From Candidatus Pelagibacter sp. (lineage in GTDB: Bacteria > Pseudomonadota > Alphaproteobacteria > Pelagibacterales > Pelagibacteraceae): a DNA stretch of 7,941 nucleotides. A model generated the notes under the pieces. It was not told where the DNA came from and made no database searches. It saw only the letters and a list, made by a program, of their open reading frames with translations. Below, piece by piece: positions 1 through 6,008 of the stretch; the stretch's first letter is position 1, and every line of letters begins with the position of its first letter. The position numbers were made by a program, and so were the translations under genes. The stretch spans positions 1 to 7,941 of the forward strand of contig JAOLYI010000017.1 of the NCBI GenBank assembly GCA_028343315.1, written 5' to 3'.

Positions 1-24
1 TATAGAAATTTTAAAAAAAAATAA

Positions 25-216
25 TTATTTGCTGTGAGGTGGAAGTTTTTTTTCAATAAAGTATTCGTGTTTTCTAGTGTTAGGGTTGTATTTTTTTAAT
101 TTAAGTTTGTTTTTTACTTTTTCACCCTTCGTAGGTTTTTTTGCATAATAAATAAATTTACTATCAGGATTACTTTCAGGAACCATTCGAACTTTAAGGT
201 GTGTTTTTTTTGCCAT
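25..216 (-). CDS. rpmG: 50S ribosomal protein L33 (bL33)
   Basis: This gene encodes a 63-residue basic protein of the large ribosomal subunit. It opens with MAKKTHLKVRMV, matching the start of L33 (usually MAK plus a beta strand with Lys/Arg). The L33 core follows: an aromatic stretch FIYYAKKP at about 21-28, then KLKKYNPNTRKHEYFIEKK at about 39-57, corresponding to the family's 'KYDP..RKHVEFKE' end. It is slightly longer than the usual ~55 residues, with a few extra residues around 14-20 and a short PPHSK tail. There are no cysteines, so it is the zinc-free form usual in alphaproteobacteria. The ATG lies inside the 3' end of the upstream merR gene (23-base overlap), and no Shine-Dalgarno motif is visible. 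Translation is therefore probably coupled to merR or independent of a Shine-Dalgarno site. It is the last gene of the operon inside the window. Confidence 0.93.
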   Translation of the reverse strand: MAKKTHLKVRMVPESNPDSKFIYYAKKPTKGEKVKNKLKLKKYNPNTRKHEYFIEKKLPPHSK

Positions 217-574
217 ATGATTTAATTTTTTTAATTTTTTCTAACAATAACGTGCTTTTAGCCTTTAAAGATTTTTTATAATAATTAACTTTTAAACTAT
301 GATTGTTCCCAACGTCAAGTTTATTTATATTTATTTTCAATAAATTTTTTACACCTAAAATAGTCATGCCTTTATTTTTTATTAAAAATTTAATCATTTT
401 AATAATTTCAACTTGTTTTGGTGAATAATATCTTCTATTATTTATTTTCTTTGGTTTAATCTCCTTAAATTCCTTTTCCCAATATCTTAATACGTGATTA
501 AGTGGTTTTTTAGTTATTGGATCTACTAAATTTAAGTTCTTTGATACTTCAGTAATATTGAGTAATTTAATCAC
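194..574 (-). CDS. MerR-family transcriptional regulator (alphaproteobacterial ihfA-linked type)
   Basis: This is a 126-residue DNA-binding protein of the small MerR type that commonly follows ihfA in alphaproteobacteria. The N-terminal winged helix is clear: ITEVSKNLNL (7-16) is the first helix, HVLRYWEKEF (27-36) the recognition helix, and NRRYYSPKQVEIIKMIKFL (46-64) the wing and next helix with the family's RYY signature. TILGVKNLL (71-79) follows. An insertion, VDPITKKPLN (17-26), separates the two HTH helices and is longer than in ordinary MerR proteins. The rest is a Lys-rich helical tail (about 90-120), a likely dimerisation helix, with no cysteine-based metal site or effector domain. 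The start is GTG at 572-574, overlapping the ihfA TGA stop in a GTGA arrangement, which indicates translational coupling. Its 3' end overlaps rpmG by 23 bases. The target genes are unknown. Confidence 0.88.
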   Translation of the reverse strand: MIKLLNITEVSKNLNLVDPITKKPLNHVLRYWEKEFKEIKPKKINNRRYYSPKQVEIIKMIKFLIKNKGMTILGVKNLLKININKLDVGNNHSLKVNYYKKSLKAKSTLLLEKIKKIKSYGKKNTP

Positions 575-864
575 GTAAGTTTTTCTAAATTGTCTGTTAT
601 GTTTGATGATGGAGTAAAAATAATAGATTTTCTTGAAGTTATAACAAACTCTTCTTTTGTTTTAGGGTTTCTTCCCATTCTTTCTTTTTTATTGACTATC
701 TTAAAAGATCCAAAATTTTTTAAATTTAGTCCACCTGATTTAATATTTTGTATAATTATTTCAATTAAATCATTAATTAATTTTTTAGAAAAATTTGTGG
801 AAAACCCTGTTTTGCTACTTAAATAATTTATTAAATCAATTTTTTTTAAATTTTTTTTAAACAC
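571..864 (-). CDS. ihfA: Integration host factor alpha subunit (HU/IHF family)
   Basis: This is a 97-residue nucleoid protein of the HU/IHF family that sharply bends DNA, normally as a heterodimer with IhfB. Two N-terminal helices (about 6-42) are followed by the saddle region LKNFGSFKIVNKKERMGRNP (48-67). The signature GRNPKT (64-69) includes Pro67, equivalent to the proline that intercalates into DNA. The end, VITSRKSIIFTPS (74-86), fits the C-terminal strand. Placement next to plsX and directly before merR is the usual alphaproteobacterial ihfA context and favours IhfA over HU or IhfB. The start is GTG (862-864), the only in-frame start between the upstream stop and the conserved N-terminus. 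It overlaps the end of plsX by 8 bases. In most relatives fabH would lie between plsX and this gene, and it is absent here. Confidence 0.93.
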   Translation of the reverse strand: MFKKNLKKIDLINYLSSKTGFSTNFSKKLINDLIEIIIQNIKSGGLNLKNFGSFKIVNKKERMGRNPKTKEEFVITSRKSIIFTPSSNITDNLEKLT

Positions 865-1891
865 TTTTGGTATGTTTTAAGTTGTTTTTAATTTGTGTCA
901 TCAAATCACCTTTTACTATCTTATAACACAAATCTATTGAATGAAAAAAACCTACAGAGTCCGTCCCGCCATGACTTTTAACTACGGGACCATTTAAGCC
1001 TAAAAAAATTGCTCCATTATATTTTCTAGGATCTAATTTGCTTTTAAATCTTTTTAATGAAAAATAAGAAAAAATAAGAGATAATTTTGTGATTATATTT
1101 TCTGTAAGTGATTTTTTTAAATTTTTTATTATGAATTTAGCAGTACCTTCTGCTGTCTTTAAAGCAATATTGCCTGTAAAACCGTCTGTCACAATAACAT
1201 TTGACTCACCAGTCATAATATTATTTCCTTCGATATATCCGTTATAAATAAAATTGTCTGAATTAGATAAATCACGTAATTTTTTTGAAGCAGCTTTTAA
1301 CATTTCTGTACCTTTAATTTCCTCAGAACCAACATTTAAAAGTGCAACTTTTGGAGTTTGATTGACAAATAAAGATTTATACAAAGCAGAACCTAGCTCA
1401 GCAAAATCTACAAGATTTTGGTCATTGCATTCTATATTTGCGCCTAAATCTAAAACAACATTCATTCCATTTTGATTAGGCCATAAACCTGCCAATGCTG
1501 GTTTAGTTATTTCATTCATCATTTTTAAAATCATTCTAGATATAACTAATAAAACTCCTGTATTTCCAGCAGATAGGCTAATATCAGATTTACCATCAAG
1601 TTGATGTTGAATACATTTCCACATGCTTGTATTTTTTGAATTTTTAACAGCAGTCATTGGTGTTTCCCCGTCAGAAACAACAGTATCAGTGTTAATGATT
1701 TTTATAGAATTATGAATAACATTAAATTTAAAGCAACTTTTGTCTATCTCTTCTTTTTTACCGAAAACATTTAATACAAAATCATCTCTAGATTTATATT
1801 TATCTAAAAACAATTTTATTCCTTCGATAGTTTTATCTGGAGAATTGTCACCACCCATTGCATCAATTGCAATAGAAATTATTTTTGACAT
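857..1891 (-). CDS. plsX: Phosphate acyltransferase PlsX (acyl-ACP:phosphate)
   Basis: This gene encodes a 344-residue peripheral membrane enzyme that makes acyl-phosphate from acyl-ACP and phosphate, feeding PlsY in phospholipid synthesis. Family landmarks run in order: IAIDAMGGDNSP (7-18), the SDGETPMTAV stretch (73-82), SLSAGNTGVLL (105-115), PALAGLWP (131-138), VLDLGANIEC (146-155), DFAELGSALY (162-171), NVGSEEIKGTE (186-196), YNGYIEGNNI (216-225), VTDGFTGNIALKTAEG (234-249) and GLNGPVVKSHGGTDS (298-312). The length is typical and no key motif is missing. It starts at ATG 1889-1891, 8 bases after the rpmF stop, and its stop overlaps ihfA. The rpmF-plsX pairing is common in bacteria. The expected downstream partner fabH is missing at this locus, so condensing enzyme III, if present, must be encoded elsewhere. 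Confidence 0.97.
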   Translation of the reverse strand: MSKIISIAIDAMGGDNSPDKTIEGIKLFLDKYKSRDDFVLNVFGKKEEIDKSCFKFNVIHNSIKIINTDTVVSDGETPMTAVKNSKNTSMWKCIQHQLDGKSDISLSAGNTGVLLVISRMILKMMNEITKPALAGLWPNQNGMNVVLDLGANIECNDQNLVDFAELGSALYKSLFVNQTPKVALLNVGSEEIKGTEMLKAASKKLRDLSNSDNFIYNGYIEGNNIMTGESNVIVTDGFTGNIALKTAEGTAKFIIKNLKKSLTENIITKLSLIFSYFSLKRFKSKLDPRKYNGAIFLGLNGPVVKSHGGTDSVGFFHSIDLCYKIVKGDLMTQIKNNLKHTKSV

Positions 1892-1899
1892 GATATATG

Positions 1900-2073
1900 T
1901 TAAATATCTAAAATTTTCTTGCCGTTATAATAGCCTGATTTTAAGTCAATATGATGAGAAAGTTTATATTCACCACTCTTTTTATCTTCAACTATGTTTA
2001 TAGAGGATAATTTATGGTGAGATCTTCTCATTTTTTTTTTTGAAACTGAAGTTTTTCTTTTTGGTACAGCCAT
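1900..2073 (-). CDS. rpmF: 50S ribosomal protein L32 (bL32)
   Basis: This is a 57-residue gene, short enough to be lost under common length cut-offs, found by translating the gap between plsX and the CBP3-like gene. The protein begins [20 protein letters not shown], the diagnostic L32 N-terminus, and continues with [20 protein letters not shown] (28-47), equivalent to the family's 'DK.SGE...PHHIDLKTG'. It ends in [10 protein letters not shown]. It has no cysteines, as in alphaproteobacterial L32, so it is the zinc-free type. The ATG at 2071-2073 is 2 bases after the stop of the upstream chaperone gene, and the TAA stop is 8 bases before plsX. No Shine-Dalgarno sequence is visible. The position immediately before plsX is the classical rpmF-plsX arrangement and supports the call. 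Confidence 0.96.
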   Translation of the reverse strand: MAVPKRKTSVSKKKMRRSHHKLSSINIVEDKKSGEYKLSHHIDLKSGYYNGKKILDI

Positions 2074-2075
2074 AA

Positions 2076-2576
2076 TTATATTTTAAATTTTATAGAGGTA
2101 TTTAGCATATTTTCTAATGGTAATTCAAAGCAAAAATTGTAAAAATTTGTAAAATAAGAAGAAAAAAACTTATATTTAACGCTTTTTTCATCACTCAAAT
2201 CTTCAAAATATTTCATAACAATAGAGGGGTTTATCTTAAAATCACTTTTTAATTCATTTTTCTCAATTTTAAGTAAAATATCATATAATATCTTATTTAA
2301 ATCTTTCATTTTTTTATTCACTGAAACATCTCCAAAACCTAACTCTCTTAAATTATTTTCAATGTTGTGAAAGAGCATATCGTACACCTTTTGATTAAAT
2401 TTTTTTTCTTTCTTTTTATAGATTTTTAAAAAAACTGAAAAATGAAAAAACATAAGATTAATACGAGTTTCAAAGCAATCAGGTAAACATACCTCACTAT
2501 AAAAAAACTTGTTTCTAGATAAAGTTAATAAAATATTGTAAAGATTATCTGAATGTGTTTTTTTTTTAAAAATCAT
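2076..2576 (-). CDS. Ubiquinol-cytochrome c chaperone family protein (CBP3/UQCC1-like)
   Basis: This is a 166-residue protein matching the ubiquinol-cytochrome c chaperone family (PF03981, mitochondrial Cbp3/UQCC1), which helps mature cytochrome b of the bc1 complex. Visible family features are the N-terminal helix [17 protein letters not shown] (12-28), [20 protein letters not shown] (31-50, compare 'VPDT...R.EL..LH..L.L'), and [19 protein letters not shown] (68-86), corresponding to the hallmark 'F..D.D..LREMGVGD..V'. [14 protein letters not shown] (88-101) follows. A second helical part with several aromatic residues (about 115-155) completes it. The length is near the family norm and no signal peptide or membrane segment is seen. 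It starts at ATG 2574-2576. Those first 24 bases are shared with the start of divergent bamE. A DUF177 (yceD) gene normally lies just downstream and is absent here. Involvement in bc1 assembly is inferred from family membership. Confidence 0.85.
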   Translation of the reverse strand: MIFKKKTHSDNLYNILLTLSRNKFFYSEVCLPDCFETRINLMFFHFSVFLKIYKKKEKKFNQKVYDMLFHNIENNLRELGFGDVSVNKKMKDLNKILYDILLKIEKNELKSDFKINPSIVMKYFEDLSDEKSVKYKFFSSYFTNFYNFCFELPLENMLNTSIKFKI

Positions 2577-3014
2577 AATAAATTGCTGGTAATATTGTTT
2601 CTTATTTTAATTGGATGTCAATTACAAGAGCCAACAAAAACACACGGAATATTATTCTTAGAAAATAGATCAAATCAACTTACTGTACAAAAAAATAATA
2701 AAAATGATGTTTTAAAATTAATTGGATCACCTCATTCCAGGTCATTTAACAATAAAGATGAGTGGATCTATATTGAAAGAGTCTTGACTAAAGGATCATT
2801 TCATAAATTAGGTCAAAATGTAATAAAGTCAAACAATGTATTAGTATTATCATTTAATAAATATGGAATATTAAATAGTAAAAATTTTTTAAACCAAGGT
2901 GATTTAAATCAGTTATCTTTTTCTAAGAGTATTACAGATAATGATTTATCGAAGAAAAGTTTTGTTGAAAGTTTTTTAAGTAGTATTAAATCTAAAATGT
3001 ATTCTAATAGATAG
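2553..3014 (+). CDS. bamE: Outer membrane protein assembly factor BamE (SmpA/OmlA lipoprotein)
   Basis: This is a 153-residue lipoprotein, the accessory subunit of the BAM complex that inserts beta-barrel proteins into the outer membrane. A short signal peptide (about 1-21; charged KNHNK then LLVILFLILIG) ends in the lipobox LIGC, with Cys22 as the lipidated residue. The BamE core follows: NQLTVQKNNKNDVLKLIGSP (41-60), corresponding to 'l..G.t..dV..llGsP', then DEWIYIERV (69-77), the 'WyY' strand, and VLVLSFNKYGIL (96-107), a final strand. The C-terminal tail (about 112-153) is Ser/Lys-rich. It is the only plus-strand gene in the window and ends tail to tail with hppA (15-base gap). The ATG at 2553 gives a proper signal peptide but overlaps the divergent chaperone start by 24 bases. 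A TAAAAT at 2529-2534 could be its -10, but I see no good -35. TTG at 2583 would leave too short a signal sequence. Confidence 0.88.
   Translation: MCFFFKNHNKLLVILFLILIGCQLQEPTKTHGILFLENRSNQLTVQKNNKNDVLKLIGSPHSRSFNNKDEWIYIERVLTKGSFHKLGQNVIKSNNVLVLSFNKYGILNSKNFLNQGDLNQLSFSKSITDNDLSKKSFVESFLSSIKSKMYSNR
2594..2621 (-). promoter_or_regulatory. Predicted sigma-70-type promoter for the CBP3-rpmF-plsX-ihfA-merR-rpmG operon
   Basis: On the minus strand a perfect -35 hexamer TTGACA (2621-2616) is followed after 16 bases by AACAAT (2599-2594), which matches TATAAT at four of six positions. Transcription would begin near 2587, leaving a leader of about 10 bases before the chaperone ATG at 2576. The whole element lies within the signal-peptide codons of bamE on the opposite strand. 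The prediction rests only on hexamer match and spacing. AT-rich DNA gives frequent chance -10 matches, but the exact -35 at a suitable distance from the first gene of the operon makes it credible. Confidence 0.5.
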
Positions 3015-3029
3015 TTTTTGTTTAAATTT

Positions 3030-5132
3030 TTAATGAGCTATAACGGCCAATAATAGCAAAGCGACTATGTTTGTAATCTTTATCATTGGGTTTATCGCTG
3101 GACCAGCAGTGTCCTTATATGGGTCACCTACGGTGTCTCCGGTTACTGCCGATTTGTGGGCTTCAGAGCCTTTACCACCAAAATTACCATCCTCAATATA
3201 TTTTTTTGCATTGTCCCAAGCGCCACCACCAGCTGTCATTGATATTGCTACAAATAATCCAGTAATAATTACACCTAATAACATTGCTCCTAATGATGAA
3301 AGTGCTGCTTCTATTCCACCAATTTGTAAAATTATAAAATACAAGATTACTGGTGACAATACAGGTAAGAGAGATGGTATAATCATTTCTTTAATTGCTG
3401 CTTTGGTCAGCAAATCAACTAATCTACCGTAATCAGGTTTTCTTGTGCCTTTCATTATTCCAGGTATTTTTTTAAACTGCCTTCTTACCTCAATTACTAC
3501 AGAGCCACCTGCTCTCCCCACTGCTTGCATACCCATAGATCCAAATAAATAAGGTAACATTCCACCAATTAATAAACCTGCCACAACAAAAGGATTAGAT
3601 AAATCAAATGTTACAATAACGCCCTCTAAAGCAGAACCTTTTACAGTAGAAAAATATTTAATATCTTCCGTGTAAGCCGCAAATAAAACTAAAGCTCCTA
3701 ATCCAGCGGATCCTATAGCATAACCTTTAGTAACAGCTTTAGTTGTATTGCCTACTGCATCTAAAGCATCTGTAGTTTTTCTAACATTTTTGGGTAACTT
3801 AGACATTTCAGCTATTCCACCAGCATTATCTGTAACTGGTCCATAGGCATCTAAAGCAACAACCATTCCTGTAAGAGCTAACATCGAAGTGACTGCAATT
3901 GCTATTCCATATAAACCTGCGAGTTCGTTAGTGTATAAAATCCCTGCAACAATTATCAACGCTGGTATAGCTGTTGCTTCCATTGATATAGCTAAACCTT
4001 GAATAACATTTGTGCCATGACCTGTTGTAGAAGATTGAGCAACTGATTTTACAGGTCTATAATTTGTTCCAGTATAGTATTCGGTAATCCAAATTAGAAG
4101 CCCTGTAATGACGAAACCAACTACACCACAAATATATAAATCTAGTCCTGAGAACACTTTGCCATTATTGCTGTATGTTTCTGTAAGGCCAACTAAAGAG
4201 CTTGTTACAGGATATAAAATTAAAAGAGATAAAATAGCTGTTACTATAAACCCTTTATATAAAGCACCCATTATATTTTTACTCTTACCAAGCTTAACAA
4301 ACCAAGTACCTATTATTGATGTTAATATACAAGCACCTCCTATTGCTAATGGGTAAATCATTAAATTGTAATCTGAAGGAAAGAAAATTGAGGACAAAAC
4401 CATTGTTGCTACAATTGTAACAGCATAGGTTTCGAATAAATCAGCGGCCATACCAGCACAATCTCCAACGTTATCTCCAACATTGTCAGCTATTACCGCA
4501 GGATTTCTTGGATCGTCTTCTGGAATACCAGCTTCAACCTTTCCAACCAAATCTGCACCAACATCAGCACCTTTAGTAAAAATTCCACCGCCAAGCCTTG
4601 CAAAAATTGAAATAAGTGAAGCGCCAAATCCTAAAGCTACTAAACCATTGATAACTTCTCTATCGTCTACCTCTAAATTAATTAAAACAATGTAATATAA
4701 TGTGATTGATAATAAAGCTAAGCCTGCAACTAATAAACCAGTTATTGCACCTGACTTAAATGCAATTGTTAAACCAGATTGCAAACTATGTCTCGCAGCT
4801 TCAGCTGTTCGAACGTTAGCTTTAACAGAAATAAGCATACCAACATATCCCGCGACGCCAGATAAAAAAGCGCCAATAAAATAACCAATACCTACAAGAT
4901 AACTAAAAAAATAAGTTACTATTGCAAGAACTATTACACCAACTATTGCAATAGTTTTGTATTGTCTATTTAAATAAGCTTTTGCACCAATTTGAATTGC
5001 TTCTGCAATTTCTTGCATTCTAGAATTTCCGGCGCTAGATGAAATAATTTGACCAGATAGCAAATAGCTGTAACCTACGGCTAAAAATCCAGCAAATGAA
5101 ATTAGATAAAGTAATTCTAAATAATCAAACAT
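3030..5132 (-). CDS. hppA: Membrane-bound proton-pumping pyrophosphatase, K+-independent type
   Basis: This is a 700-residue integral membrane protein that hydrolyses pyrophosphate to pump ions out of the cytoplasm. About 16 hydrophobic segments are typical of the family and consistent with the hydrophobic stretches throughout. The substrate site is intact: [15 protein letters not shown] (186-200), then [20 protein letters not shown] (206-225), [12 protein letters not shown] (428-439), and the C-terminal [19 protein letters not shown] (664-682). [10 protein letters not shown] (461-470) has Lys465 where K+-dependent enzymes have Ala, which marks the K+-independent, H+-pumping class. I chose ATG 5130-5132. 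The open frame extends 14 codons further to a TTG at 5174, but those residues ([14 protein letters not shown]) are outside the conserved N-terminus, while [12 protein letters not shown] starts the first membrane helix. It lies 68 bases after nusB. Its Ala/Gly/Thr-rich composition makes it visibly less AT-rich than its neighbours, which needs no transfer to explain. Confidence 0.97.
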   Translation of the reverse strand: MFDYLELLYLISFAGFLAVGYSYLLSGQIISSSAGNSRMQEIAEAIQIGAKAYLNRQYKTIAIVGVIVLAIVTYFFSYLVGIGYFIGAFLSGVAGYVGMLISVKANVRTAEAARHSLQSGLTIAFKSGAITGLLVAGLALLSITLYYIVLINLEVDDREVINGLVALGFGASLISIFARLGGGIFTKGADVGADLVGKVEAGIPEDDPRNPAVIADNVGDNVGDCAGMAADLFETYAVTIVATMVLSSIFFPSDYNLMIYPLAIGGACILTSIIGTWFVKLGKSKNIMGALYKGFIVTAILSLLILYPVTSSLVGLTETYSNNGKVFSGLDLYICGVVGFVITGLLIWITEYYTGTNYRPVKSVAQSSTTGHGTNVIQGLAISMEATAIPALIIVAGILYTNELAGLYGIAIAVTSMLALTGMVVALDAYGPVTDNAGGIAEMSKLPKNVRKTTDALDAVGNTTKAVTKGYAIGSAGLGALVLFAAYTEDIKYFSTVKGSALEGVIVTFDLSNPFVVAGLLIGGMLPYLFGSMGMQAVGRAGGSVVIEVRRQFKKIPGIMKGTRKPDYGRLVDLLTKAAIKEMIIPSLLPVLSPVILYFIILQIGGIEAALSSLGAMLLGVIITGLFVAISMTAGGGAWDNAKKYIEDGNFGGKGSEAHKSAVTGDTVGDPYKDTAGPAINPMIKITNIVALLLLAVIAH

Positions 5133-5200
5133 TTTATAAAAAGGATAAATGCCAAATAAACATTCAAAACGCAAGCTAAACTTCAGTTAAATAACAATTT

Positions 5201-5602
5201 TTAATCATTTTTTCTTAACTCTTTGCCTATTTTATCCAATATAGCGTTCAAATAACCAATTTGAATTTTTTCTAGAAAATATTCTGATGCTATTAAATAT
5301 TCGTTAATAATAACTTTTTTAGGAATATTGTGTTTAAACATAAACTCAAAAATAGCTGCAAATAATATGATTTTTAACAGTTTGTCTGTTTTTGTTAAAT
5401 CAATATCATCATTTAAATGAGTTGCTACAAACTCTTCAATTAATTCTTTTCTTTCTAAAGTACCAGACACAACATCTTTAATAAATTTTTTATACTGACT
5501 TTTCGTGTAAGTAATTTCAGACTCAGGATTCATTAATGAGTTATATAATTTTTGAACAATCTTTATTCTTGGAGTTGAATTATTAAATTTTTTTTGGTTC
5601 AT
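5201..5602 (-). CDS. nusB: Transcription antitermination factor NusB
   Basis: This is a 133-residue, all-helical RNA-binding protein that pairs with NusE (S10) on boxA RNA to support antitermination, chiefly of rRNA operons. Recognisable parts are the N-terminal helix with PRIKIVQKLYNSLMN (11-25), the central helices with VVSGTLERKELIEEF (44-58), LLKIILFAAIFEFMF (75-89), the strongly conserved IPKKVIINEYLIASEYF (93-109), and GYLNAILDKIGKELR (116-130), equivalent to 'FVNGVLDKI'. The length is normal for alphaproteobacteria. ATG at 5600-5602 lies inside the end of ribH (20-base overlap), and ribH-nusB is a widespread gene pair. In many alphaproteobacteria thiL follows nusB. Here the next gene is hppA. 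Confidence 0.94.
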   Translation of the reverse strand: MNQKKFNNSTPRIKIVQKLYNSLMNPESEITYTKSQYKKFIKDVVSGTLERKELIEEFVATHLNDDIDLTKTDKLLKIILFAAIFEFMFKHNIPKKVIINEYLIASEYFLEKIQIGYLNAILDKIGKELRKND

Positions 5603-6008
5603 TTATTAAGATAGATAATATTGCGTTTGCAGCTTCTGAACCTTTATTTGGTTTTAAAGTATTAATTTTTTTACTTCTTTGTTTTGCCTGGTTAATGTTT
5701 AAGGCTGTTATAATTCCATTTCCTATAGGTTTGTTGTAACTAACAGAAAGAGACTGAATCGCATTAAAAGTCGATGAGCATATAAAATCAAAATGAGGTG
5801 TTTCACCTTTAATTACACAACCTAGTGCTATGAAACCATCAAATTTTGCAATATTTTTTCTAATGGCTATAGGAATTTCATAAATACCTGGAACATCTAT
5901 AATACTAGTTTTGCAATCATTTCTAAGAAGTTTTTTTTTAGTTTCAGAAACTAAGTTTTTAGATATTTCTTTATAATAATTTGAGTTAATTATTAATATT
6001 TTTTTCAT
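5583..6008 (-). CDS. ribH: 6,7-dimethyl-8-ribityllumazine synthase
   Basis: This is a 141-residue enzyme that condenses 5-amino-6-ribitylamino-uracil with 3,4-dihydroxy-2-butanone 4-phosphate to give the direct riboflavin precursor. Family members form pentamers or 60-mer shells. Landmarks are the first strand KILIINSNYY (3-12, with the aromatic substrate-stacking position), VPGIYEIPIA (39-48), ALGCVIKGETPHFDFI (61-76, with His72 as the catalytic histidine), GNGIITALNINQAKQRS (96-112, with Arg111 in the phosphate-binding position), and NKGSEAANAIL (121-131). The latter usually reads NKGWEAA, so Trp is Ser here. It is a few residues shorter than average because the N-terminus begins right at the first strand. 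It overlaps the preceding ribBX-type gene by ATGA and the following nusB by 20 bases, consistent with coupled translation. Confidence 0.95.
   Translation of the reverse strand: MKKILIINSNYYKEISKNLVSETKKKLLRNDCKTSIIDVPGIYEIPIAIRKNIAKFDGFIALGCVIKGETPHFDFICSSTFNAIQSLSVSYNKPIGNGIITALNINQAKQRSKKINTLKPNKGSEAANAILSILINEPKKI

Noticed and set aside
11..30. Possible terminator after rpmG: palindrome AAATAATTATTT followed on the minus strand by a T run
   Set aside because: The palindrome is entirely A/T, has no loop and overlaps the stop codon, so the stem would be very weak. Such palindromes are expected by chance at this base composition.
590..826. Plus-strand open frame antisense to ihfA
   Set aside because: Hydrophobic translation from complementing Lys/Asn-rich codons; the minus-strand IHF signature is unambiguous.
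1740..2003. Plus-strand open frame across the plsX start and rpmF
   Set aside because: It covers two clearly recognised minus-strand genes and shows no domain of its own.
3015..3029. Shared terminator in the tail-to-tail gap between bamE and hppA
   Set aside because: The gap is only 15 bases and T-rich on the plus strand, with no stem-loop before it on either strand.
3067..3432. Long plus-strand open frame opposite the hppA C-terminus
   Set aside because: It is antisense to a perfectly conserved pyrophosphatase. The Ala/Pro-rich translation mirrors the hppA Gly/Ala codons and matches no family. The same applies to 4108-4356, 4483-4695 and 4702-4884.
5133..5174. hppA start at TTG 5174, adding 14 residues
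   Set aside because: The added residues are not part of the conserved N-terminus, TTG is a weak start, and an ATG sits exactly before the first membrane helix.
5133..5200. hppA promoter such as TTGCGT-17-CATTTA or a TATAAA next to the ATG
   Set aside because: The -10 match is poor in the first case, and no properly spaced -35 exists for the second. I cannot separate it from AT-rich background.
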